Source: Methanomicrobiales archaeon
Lineage (GTDB): Archaea; Halobacteriota; Methanomicrobia; Methanomicrobiales; Methanospirillaceae
Reading direction: 5' to 3'
Length of the DNA stretch: 5,442 nt
Assembly: GCA_012798365.1 (NCBI GenBank)
Contig: JAAZNH010000198.1
Coordinates: 1-5,442 of the forward strand
Both the position numbers and the translations under genes were made by a program. Below the pieces are notes generated by a model. The model was not told the origin of the DNA and made no database searches. It worked only from the letters and a program-made list of their open reading frames with translations. Positions 1 through 4,988 of this stretch are shown here, one piece after another (position 1 is the stretch's first letter; each line of letters begins with the position of its first letter).

Positions 1-1235
1 AGGTAGACGAACGTCCCCCGCTCCCGATCCTTGCGACCCTCTCGCTCCAGCACCTCCTCGCGATGTTCGGGGCAACGGTCCTTGTGCCGATCCTGCTGGG
101 CGTGGACCCGGCCACGGTTCTCCTCTTCAACGGGATCGGGACGCTGATCTTTCTTGTCCTGTGCCAGTGGAAGGTCCCGGCCTATCTCGGGTCGAGTTTT
201 GCGTTCATCCCCCCGGCCCTTACCATCATCCCCGCGTACGGGTATGGTGCAGCTCTTGGCGCATTCATCGCGTCGGGCATCATCTTCATCCTCCTTGCCC
301 TCCTGATCCGGAAGACCGGTACGGCCTGGGTCCCGGTGGTCTTTCCCGATGCCGCCATGGGGGCGATCGTGGCCATCATCGGCCTTGAGCTTGCACCGAC
401 TGCGGCAAAAATGACCGGGCTTACGGAGGCCGGCCCGGATCTGGTCACGCTCGGCATTGTTGCACTGACCCTTGCGGTCATGGTCGCCGGCATGACCGTG
501 TGCCGGGGATTTCTCCGGATCATCCCCCTCATCCTCGGGATGGTTGCCGGCTGCGCTGCATCAGCCCTGCTCGGGGTTGCGGTCTTTGACTCCGTTGTTG
601 CAGCACCCTGGCTCTCCGTGCCAACGCTCTATACGCCGGCATTCGCACCGGCGGCCCTCATCATCATCGTACCGGCATCCATCGTTGTCTTCGTGGAACT
701 AATCGGCCACCTCAAAGTGACCGGGACGATCACCGGCCGCGACCTGATGAAGGACCCGGGGATTGAACCGGTGCTGCTTGGGAAAGGGATCTCGACGGTC
801 ATCTCCGGCTTCTTCGGCTCCACGCCCAATACTACCTACGCGGAGAACATCGGGGTCATGGCTATCACCCGGGTCTACAGCACGCAGGTGCTGGCCGGCA
901 CCGCCCTCATCGCGATTGCGATCTCGTTCTGCGGAAAAGTTCCGGCTGCTATCCGGGCGATCCCGGGCCCGGTCATGGGAGCTGTCGGCCTCCTTCTTTT
1001 CGGTGTCATCGCAGCATCGGGCATCCGCATGCTCATCGATGCCCGGACCGACCTGTCGCAGTCCCGGAACCTTGTGCTGGTCGCCCTGATCCTCGGGATT
1101 GGTGTATCGGGGGCTTCGGTCAACATCGGCCTTGCAGACCTGCGGGGGATGGCGCTCTCGACCGTAGTGGCGGTAGTGCTGGGAGTGTTTTTCTTTGTGA
1201 GTGACCGGGTTGGATGGGGGAGTGTGGATAAATAA
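1..1235 (+). CDS. uraA: Uracil/xanthine permease, NCS2/NAT family (5' end outside the window)
   Basis: Membrane transporter that imports uracil or a related nucleobase, probably by proton symport. The reading frame is open from base 3, and the residues before the ATG at 63 (DERPPLP..LSLQHLLAMFGATVLVP) match the start of E. coli UraA, including the QH motif of the first helix. The true start is therefore left of the window and the ATG at 63 is internal. The rest aligns along its length with UraA: the PAYLGSSFAFI segment, the substrate-site Glu and His in VELIGH (codons 696-698 and 708-710, equivalent to E241 and H245), and the NAT signature ENIGVMAITR at 843-872, whose Glu equals E290. Many hydrophobic stretches fit the 14-helix fold. 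Uracil is favoured over xanthine because of the close UraA match. The last ten codons after the SDR at 1198-1206 differ from an alternative tail at 2698-2790. Stop TAA at 1233-1235. No oligo-T terminator is seen on this strand after the stop. Confidence 0.95.
   Translation, partial: VDERPPLPILATLSLQHLLAMFGATVLVPILLGVDPATVLLFNGIGTLIFLVLCQWKVPAYLGSSFAFIPPALTIIPAYGYGAALGAFIASGIIFILLALLIRKTGTAWVPVVFPDAAMGAIVAIIGLELAPTAAKMTGLTEAGPDLVTLGIVALTLAVMVAGMTVCRGFLRIIPLILGMVAGCAASALLGVAVFDSVVAAPWLSVPTLYTPAFAPAALIIIVPASIVVFVELIGHLKVTGTITGRDLMKDPGIEPVLLGKGISTVISGFFGSTPNTTYAENIGVMAITRVYSTQVLAGTALIAIAISFCGKVPAAIRAIPGPVMGAVGLLLFGVIAASGIRMLIDARTDLSQSRNLVLVALILGIGVSGASVNIGLADLRGMALSTVVAVVLGVFFFVSDRVGWGSVDK
1147..1219 (+). 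repeat. Left copy of duplicated uraA 3' segment (direct repeat)
   Basis: This stretch, coding for MALSTVVAVVLG and the residues after it in the permease, recurs at 2696-2770 in direct orientation, offset by 1549 bp. Bases 1167-1209 are identical to 2716-2758 (43 bp). The 20 bases to the left of that core match at 15 positions, and to the right GGATGGGGGA matches GGATGAGGGA after a one-base shift. Three of the five left-hand mismatches are synonymous third-position changes. Confidence 0.9.
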
Positions 1236-1279
1236 AAAAAACCGGTATGTTCGGGAGGGCGTGAAAAATGTGGGATACC
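1234..1279 (-). terminator. Oligo-T terminator of the ATPase gene
   Basis: On the minus strand, eight Ts (complement of the A run 1234-1241) follow the ATPase stop by about 50 bases. A short inverted repeat, GGTAT at 1244-1248 with ATACC at 1275-1279, precedes the run, but its large loop makes a stable hairpin doubtful. Archaeal termination can rely on the T run alone. The run overlaps the stop codon of the convergent permease gene. Confidence 0.5.
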
Positions 1280-1289
1280 CTGGTCGGAA

Positions 1290-2588
1290 TCAGGTGTCCT
1301 CTCTTTCCCGCAGGAGCCACTTCCAGAGCGGGATGCAGGTAATCGTTCCCTCCGTTGCTTCGTAATCTTTTGTCAGGATGATGAGCCGGTGCACGTTGCC
1401 ACCAAATTCCCCGGCAAATTCCCGCAGCCCCTCGTACTCCCGGTCCGGAACAGAATCGCTGTAGCAGACATTGATTGCGGTGAGGCTGTTGTCTGTTGAC
1501 TTGATGACAAAATCCACTTCCCGGTCTCCTTTCCAGTAGTACGGCACACGGCCGGACCGCATGAGTTCCACGAAGACAAGGTTCTCGGCAAGTTTTCCTT
1601 CGTCTTCGGAGAACCGGAACGAGACCGCGTTGCGCAGGCCGTTGTCGATGCAGTAGATCTTTTTGTTCTGGCGTGCCTGTGCCGAAAGCGAGTACGAAAA
1701 TGCCTGGACCTCGAAGAGGATCTTTGCCATGCCGGCGAAGTGGATGTAATCCCGGAGGGTATCGGGATCGATCCCGAGCATCTCCTTGATCCTGCGGTAC
1801 GAGTACGGGGTGGCGATGTTGGTGAAGAGATAGTGGAGGAGCCCGGCCAGGGCTTTCTGGTTCCGCACTACGTTTGTCCGGATGATATCCCGGTACACAA
1901 TGCTGTCGTAATAGGCCCGGAGATAATCCTGCCTGGTGCGTTCGTCCTGCTGGAGGACGACTATCGGAAAGCCGCCTTCCCGGAGGTATTGCCGTAGGTG
2001 GGTGGTGATTGCGTATTTCTGTGCTGCCCGGCCGGCGGCATCTTTTGGCGGTGTGATGGCGTGGAACCGGAGGTATTCGGAGAAATCCAGCGGGAAGACT
2101 GGGACGGCAAGGTACCGGCCCGAGAGGAGGTTGCCTACCTGCGAATCGAGCAGGTACGAAGAGGAGCCGGACAGGATGATCCTGCACTGTTTTGTATCAT
2201 AGAGCGATTTTATTTCCCGTTCCCAGTTCTCTACAGCCTGGACCTCATCAAAGACGAGCCAGATGGTGCCCTTTGCCGCAACTTCCCGGCGGTACGTGTC
2301 AACGGCTTCGAGTAGGGCGTTCTTCCGGCCGGCAATCTCCGGCTCATCGCAGTTGACAAACAGGATGTTTTTTGCCGGCACTTTATTTGTCGTGATGAGC
2401 AGCCGGATGGTCTGGTAGAGGAGCGTAGTCTTTCCCGAGCGCCGGACCCCGGAGAGCACGATGATCTCACTGGTCTTGAGATACCGGCGGATCGTTGCAA
2501 GGTACTTCTGCCGCTCCCGCCCGGTCTCGAACGGCTGGCCGGTCCACCAGGGGTTCTGGTTCGCGAGGAGTTCGAAGAGCGTTGCCAT
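1290..2588 (-). CDS. AAA ATPase with C-terminal DUF4143 domain
   Basis: A 432-residue cytoplasmic P-loop ATPase of the AAA_14/DUF4143 type, full length for the family. Walker A is GVRRSGKTT at residues 47-55, Walker B is IWLVFDE at 109-115, and a sensor-like strand IILSGSSS lies at 137-144. The DUF4143 part covers roughly residues 220-400 and has a restriction-endonuclease-like pattern: LAENLVFVEL (E335, E341), then YYWKGDREVDFVI with E357 and D359. The next strand reads INVCYS (residues 372-377), so the lysine of a PD-(D/E)XK nuclease is absent and cleavage activity is unlikely. The biological role of the family is not established. The ATG at 2588 has no Shine-Dalgarno sequence, but a TATA-like box lies about 29 bases upstream, which suggests a leaderless mRNA. 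By eye its base composition looks somewhat more A+T-rich than the flanking genes. It is convergent with uraA and sits between two copies of the uraA 3' end, so it may be an acquired single-gene cassette. Confidence 0.92.
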   Translation of the reverse strand: MATLFELLANQNPWWTGQPFETGRERQKYLATIRRYLKTSEIIVLSGVRRSGKTTLLYQTIRLLITTNKVPAKNILFVNCDEPEIAGRKNALLEAVDTYRREVAAKGTIWLVFDEVQAVENWEREIKSLYDTKQCRIILSGSSSYLLDSQVGNLLSGRYLAVPVFPLDFSEYLRFHAITPPKDAAGRAAQKYAITTHLRQYLREGGFPIVVLQQDERTRQDYLRAYYDSIVYRDIIRTNVVRNQKALAGLLHYLFTNIATPYSYRRIKEMLGIDPDTLRDYIHFAGMAKILFEVQAFSYSLSAQARQNKKIYCIDNGLRNAVSFRFSEDEGKLAENLVFVELMRSGRVPYYWKGDREVDFVIKSTDNSLTAINVCYSDSVPDREYEGLREFAGEFGGNVHRLIILTKDYEATEGTITCIPLWKWLLREREDT

Positions 2589-2600
2589 GTGGATATGGTG

Positions 2601-2689
2601 GGTTATAACCTGACATAAATGTTTGGTCGTGTAGGATTATAACCTGACATAAATGTTTAGTTGTGTTGGGTTATAACCTGATATGAATG
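2601..2689. repeat. Three tandem 34-bp repeats with GGTTATAACC palindrome
   Basis: Units start at 2603, 2637 and 2671, an exact 34-bp period. The first two share their first 22 bases exactly, beginning TTATAACCTGACATAAATG; the third has diverged after TTATAACCTGA. With the two preceding bases, units 1 and 3 form the perfect 10-bp palindrome GGTTATAACC (2601-2610 and 2669-2678). Unit 2 has GATTATAACC (2635-2644), with one mismatch. The array begins 13 bases before the ATPase start codon and ends at the second uraA tail. It looks like a multi-site operator or iteron array; the binding protein is unknown. Confidence 0.9.
2613..2624 (-). promoter_or_regulatory. Probable TATA/BRE promoter of the ATPase gene
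   Basis: Read on the minus strand this is AAACATTTATGT: a purine-rich BRE-like AAAC followed by a TATA-like ATTTATGT centred about 29 bases upstream of the ATG at 2588. That spacing would put transcription initiation at or next to the start codon. The GGTTATAACC palindrome lies between this box and the start codon, where a bound protein would block initiation. Unit 2 of the array carries the same box 34 bp further upstream. Confidence 0.5.
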
Positions 2690-2695
2690 GGGGGA

Positions 2696-2790
2696 GGATG
2701 GCTCATTCAACCGTGGTGGCGGTAGTGCTGGGAGTGTTTTTCTTTGTGAGTGACCGGGCGGGGATGAGGGATCAGCCGGGGGGCAGATAA
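2696..2790 (+). pseudogene. Displaced uraA 3' end (second copy of permease C-terminus)
   Basis: Bases 2698-2790 read as 30 codons plus TAA. The first part, MAHSTVVAVVLGVFFFVSDR, matches the end of the permease at 19 of 20 residues, and the tail that follows (AGMRDQPGGR) is unlike the tail of the intact gene. The reading phase within the 43-bp identical core is the same in both copies. Three of the four changed codons upstream of the core are synonymous, so the two copies seem to have diverged while coding for protein. No promoter or properly spaced ribosome site is seen (a GGGAGG directly abuts the ATG), so it is probably a gene fragment. A small one-helix membrane peptide cannot be excluded. 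Confidence 0.75.
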
Positions 2791-2798
2791 TCTCCCCC
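2778..2798 (+). other. GC-rich hairpin over the stop codon of the displaced uraA tail
   Basis: A G tract at 2778-2783 pairs with CCCCC at 2794-2798, and AGA (2785-2787) pairs with TCT (2791-2793), leaving one bulged C and a TAA loop made of bases 2788-2790, which is also the stop codon. A competing stem pairs GGCAGAT (2782-2788) with ATCTGCC (2805-2811). No T run follows on either strand, so it is not a canonical terminator. It may be a 3'-end stabilising or processing structure of the original permease mRNA. Confidence 0.4.
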
Positions 2799-2890
2799 AA
2801 ACTGATCTGCCATTGTCCGGAAACAAAGAAACGTTGTTGACGAACCGGGCCGGGTATACCGTTCTTTGCGGATTCATCAGCAGAAACAAA

Positions 2891-2934
2891 GCAAAAAAAG
2901 AGATTCCGGAAAAATTGTTCCGGGTTCCCCCGGG
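2891..2934 (-). terminator. Terminator of the triple-Cache lipoprotein gene
   Basis: On the minus strand, just after the stop codon at 2937, a perfect 6-bp stem CCGGAA/TTCCGG (2906-2911 with 2918-2923, six-base loop) is followed by seven Ts (complement of the A run 2893-2899). A second small stem CCGGG/CCCGG (2920-2924 with 2929-2933) lies nearer the stop codon and overlaps the first. The hairpin plus T run, in the right place, supports termination here. Confidence 0.65.
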
Positions 2935-2936
2935 TA

Positions 2937-4280
2937 TTATCCCCGCAGGACCCGCGGCCCCGGCTCCATGTACCGCCCGGCCCCGATCATCCAGGTGCCG
3001 TCAATATCCGCTACGTCCACGATCTTGAGCTGGGTGGTGTTGGTGGAGGGATTCACCGAGTAATACTCCACGAGTGTTGTCCCGTTGCGGGCGGCGCTGA
3101 GCATGGCCTGGATATGCCGGGTCCCGGTCACCGGGTCGGTTGCACCGGAGCGGTCTGTTCCAACCAGGTCGGGGCGGTATGGCCAGGCAATGCTTGTTCC
3201 GTTGTAGTCATAGGCAAAGACATAGAGCTCGCCGCGGACAAACGAGCCGTTTTTGTTATTGAACTCTGCGAGGGCTTTCTCCTTCCCGTTCTTCACCGCA
3301 TACGTTTTTGCTTCGGCGACAAACGCCCTTAGCTCCGGGTCGAGGAGCAGGTCTTCGCGGGTATAGGCCCCGGCCCCGATCCAGTACTGGTCATCGACCG
3401 GGCGGACATAGCTGACCTTGTAGCGCACGCTGAAGTTCTCGGCCGGGTTCGGGTACTGGTAGAGGAGGTATCCGCCACCCTGCTGTGCGAGCGTGATCTC
3501 GGTCCGGGTGTAATACCGGCCGGCACTGTCCGGCAGGGGTGAGAAGTCCGTACCGGTCAGCTGCGGCTGGAAGGGCAGGGCAAGGATGTGGCCGGAGTAA
3601 TCGAGGGCATAGATATAGACATTGCCGGCCACGAACGGGCCGGACCTGTTGGAGAAGGCGGTAAGGGCAGCTCCCTTCCCGTTCTTCTGCGCATAGGCTG
3701 CTGCATTGTCCACGAAGTCCCTGATCTCCTGCGAGGTCGAGGGGGCGCCCGGCAGGGCTGCTACCGCCGGCTCAACCGGCCCCGTGTATTTCCCGGACCC
3801 CAGCCACCAGGTATCGTCCACCGCAACCGCGTACCCCAGCTTGGTCTCCAGGGCCTTGTTGTGGGCCGGGTTCACGTACACGAACGGGTAGAAGGCACTG
3901 CCGTTCCCCTTCCGGATCGCTTTGCCAAACTCCGTGACAAAAACCCCGTTTGCGCCCTCGCGTTTCTTCCCGACTGACTCCGGGTTGATCGGGTGGGCGA
4001 GCGTGGTGCCGTTGAAGTCATAGGCATAGATGTAGAGTTCCCCCTGCATGAACGAGCCTTTAGGATTCGAAAATTCCGCCAGGGCCTGCTCTTTGCCGTG
4101 GGTTTTGACGTAGGCAACGGCGCTGTCTACGAAGGCGACGAGGGTTTCGTTGGGGGTGTAGGTCGGTACCGGGGCCGGTGGTATTGGTACTTCCGGCGCT
4201 GTACTGGCCGGCTGGGTGCAGCCTGCGGCTATGAGGAAGAGGCTTAGGGCCAGGGCCACGACGAGAGTAAGGGATTTCAT
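2937..4280 (-). CDS. Secreted lipoprotein with three tandem Cache domains
   Basis: A 447-residue extracytoplasmic protein. The N-terminus is a lipoprotein signal (MKSLTLVVALALSLFLIAAGC) with lipid-acceptor Cys21 at 4218-4220, followed by a Pro/Thr-rich linker. Three repeats of about 122-124 residues follow: 44-165, 183-306 and 314-437. Each shows the sCache_2-like order of a helix (FV..A..Y....GK..AL..F), a GxF..G.xYIYAxDxxG strand pair, an HP or P with a following G, and a closing WxxGxGxY motif (WWLGSGKY, YWIGAGAY, WMIGAGRY). Repeats 1 and 3 resemble each other more than either resembles repeat 2. Cache domains usually bind small ligands outside the cell for chemoreceptors or kinases; here there is no membrane-crossing helix or signalling domain after them. 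It could therefore be a binding protein that works with another partner; its ligand is unknown. No Shine-Dalgarno sequence precedes the ATG; a TATA-like box lies about 30 bases upstream. Confidence 0.9.
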   Translation of the reverse strand: MKSLTLVVALALSLFLIAAGCTQPASTAPEVPIPPAPVPTYTPNETLVAFVDSAVAYVKTHGKEQALAEFSNPKGSFMQGELYIYAYDFNGTTLAHPINPESVGKKREGANGVFVTEFGKAIRKGNGSAFYPFVYVNPAHNKALETKLGYAVAVDDTWWLGSGKYTGPVEPAVAALPGAPSTSQEIRDFVDNAAAYAQKNGKGAALTAFSNRSGPFVAGNVYIYALDYSGHILALPFQPQLTGTDFSPLPDSAGRYYTRTEITLAQQGGGYLLYQYPNPAENFSVRYKVSYVRPVDDQYWIGAGAYTREDLLLDPELRAFVAEAKTYAVKNGKEKALAEFNNKNGSFVRGELYVFAYDYNGTSIAWPYRPDLVGTDRSGATDPVTGTRHIQAMLSAARNGTTLVEYYSVNPSTNTTQLKIVDVADIDGTWMIGAGRYMEPGPRVLRG

Positions 4281-4307
4281 ATCTGGGTATTTCTGGGGTT
4301 TTCTTCG

Positions 4308-4318
4308 GCTTAAATGAG
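4308..4318 (-). promoter_or_regulatory. Probable TATA box of the Cache lipoprotein gene
   Basis: On the minus strand CTCATTTAAGC contains the TATA-like TTTAA, centred about 31 bases upstream of the ATG at 4280. This is the archaeal spacing for a very short or absent leader. Its GCTTAAA (4308-4314, plus strand) forms an inverted repeat with TTTAAGC at 4339-4345. Confidence 0.4.
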
Positions 4319-4338
4319 GTGGGTGTATACAGGGTCCG

Positions 4339-4345
4339 TTTAAGC
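4339..4345 (+). promoter_or_regulatory. Probable TATA box of the GNAT gene
   Basis: TTTAAGC is the mirror copy of the box used by the divergent lipoprotein gene. Initiation about 25-27 bases downstream would fall near 4367-4370. That is after the TTG at 4365 but before the ATG at 4395, which supports the ATG as start with a leader of about 25 bases. A weaker alternative box, GTATTGATA at 4362-4370, would give a leaderless transcript from 4395. Confidence 0.35.
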
Positions 4346-4394
4346 AATTCCGGATAACAACGTATTGATACTGTTACTGCCAGAATACGATCTG

Positions 4395-4883
4395 ATGGTC
4401 GAATTTGTCCCTGTCACGCGGAATGATATCGGCACAATCCTCGCGATCTACAACTACTATATCGAAAACTCCACGGCAACATTCCACAGCATCCCGCTGA
4501 CGGCAGAAGATATGGAGGAGTTCCTCTTTATCTCGCACCCGAAGTACCCCTCGTTCATGATCGTGGAAGAGAACGGGCAGGTAGGGTACTGCTTCCTCAC
4601 GCAGTACAAGAAGCGCCAGGCATACGACCGCTCTGCAGAACTCAGCATCTACCTGCAACCCGGGTTCACCAGGAAAGGGATCGGCAGCGCGGCCCTCCGT
4701 CACCTTGAAGCGGCGGCAAAGGCATCCGGCATCCGGATGCTGGTCGGCACGATCTGCGGGGAGAACCATGCAAGCATACAACTGATGGAAAAGGGTGGGT
4801 ATTCACGGTGTGCACTCCTGAAAAATATCGGCGAAAAATTCTGTAAAGTCATGGACGTGGTCATGTACCAGAAAGAGATCTGA
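4395..4883 (+). CDS. GNAT N-acetyltransferase, phosphinothricin/methionine-sulfoximine (Pat/MnaT) type
   Basis: A 162-residue cytoplasmic acetyl-CoA-dependent N-acetyltransferase. Family landmarks appear in order: an N-terminal VTRNDIGTILAIYNYY, a STATF segment at residues 26-30, AELSIYL at 81-87, and the acetyl-CoA pyrophosphate-binding loop RKGIG at 93-97. After these come GENHASIQLMEKGGY near 120-134 and the closing GEKF..VMDVVMYQ. This matches the Pat and YncA/MnaT group, whose members acetylate amino-acid analogues such as phosphinothricin or methionine sulfoximine. The natural substrate here is not determined. The ATG at 4395 was chosen because it gives the normal family N-terminus; an in-frame TTG at 4365 would add ten hydrophobic residues and lies too close to the promoter box. 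No Shine-Dalgarno sequence precedes either start. The gene is divergent from the Cache lipoprotein gene and convergent with the alpha/beta hydrolase gene. Confidence 0.9.
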   Translation: MVEFVPVTRNDIGTILAIYNYYIENSTATFHSIPLTAEDMEEFLFISHPKYPSFMIVEENGQVGYCFLTQYKKRQAYDRSAELSIYLQPGFTRKGIGSAALRHLEAAAKASGIRMLVGTICGENHASIQLMEKGGYSRCALLKNIGEKFCKVMDVVMYQKEI

Positions 4884-4912
4884 TGCCGGGCAGTCCCATT
4901 TTTTTACGGCAT
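4883..4912 (+). terminator. Oligo-T terminator of the GNAT gene
   Basis: Directly after the TGA a run of seven Ts occurs at 4899-4905. It is flanked by a 6-bp inverted repeat, ATGCCG (4883-4888) and CGGCAT (4907-4912). A second run of five Ts follows at 4931-4935. The T runs fit archaeal termination; the stem encloses the T run instead of preceding it, so its role is unclear. Confidence 0.5.
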
Positions 4913-4950
4913 TCAGGCCGCACAAAGGTCTTTTTCCACAACAATCATTC

Positions 4951-4988
4951 CGCGATCTCCCTGCAAGACTCGCGACCCTAAAAAAAAT
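4951..4988 (-). terminator. Oligo-T terminator of the alpha/beta hydrolase gene
   Basis: On the minus strand, the TAA at 4989-4991 is followed almost at once by eight Ts (complement of the A run 4980-4987). A 5-bp inverted repeat CGCGA/TCGCG (4951-4955 with 4970-4974) lies just beyond. The T run alone is a good archaeal stop signal for this gene, and it faces the GNAT terminator across about 75 bases. Confidence 0.5.

Larger units (their letters stand above)
1167..2758. mobile_element. Putative inserted cassette bounded by 43-bp direct repeats
   Basis: The segment between the two copies of the uraA tail holds one intact gene (the DUF4143 ATPase) and its repeat-rich promoter. Recombination between the 43-bp identical cores would release a 1549-bp circle and leave a single in-frame permease gene ending in the tail now at 2759-2790. 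This resembles integration into the 3' end of a gene with reconstruction of that end. No integrase or transposase is encoded inside, and no terminal inverted repeats were seen, so mobility is inference. Alternatives are a tandem duplication of the gene end, or the relic of a second permease gene that was mostly deleted. Confidence 0.4.

Noticed and set aside
63..1235. Using the ATG at 63 as the start of uraA
   Set aside because: The frame is open upstream and the preceding residues contain the conserved DERPPLP and SLQH elements of the UraA N-terminus, so the ATG is an internal Met.
1120..2187. A 355-codon open frame on the minus strand
   Set aside because: It overlaps the ATPase gene on the same strand in another frame. 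Its product is rich in Pro, Arg and His with no recognisable domain, typical of a shadow in G+C-rich DNA.
2601..2689. CRISPR array
   Set aside because: The 34-bp units are contiguous with no unique spacers, the third has decayed, and no cas genes are present.
1167..2758. Insertion sequence or integrase-bearing element
   Set aside because: No transposase, integrase or terminal inverted repeats are visible, and the 43-bp flanking repeat is far longer than a transposition target duplication. Only a putative cassette is proposed.
3588..3977. A 129-codon plus-strand open frame inside the Cache lipoprotein gene
   Set aside because: It is antisense to the second and first Cache repeats, with a Gly/Arg/Val-rich product and no family resemblance.
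4365..4394. TTG start at 4365 for the acetyltransferase
   Set aside because: It would add a hydrophobic stretch absent from the family and lies too near the TATA-like box at 4339-4345; the ATG at 4395 gives the standard N-terminus.
4374..4781. A 135-codon open frame antisense to the acetyltransferase gene
   Set aside because: It mirrors a well-supported GNAT gene, has no recognisable domain, and has no promoter of its own.
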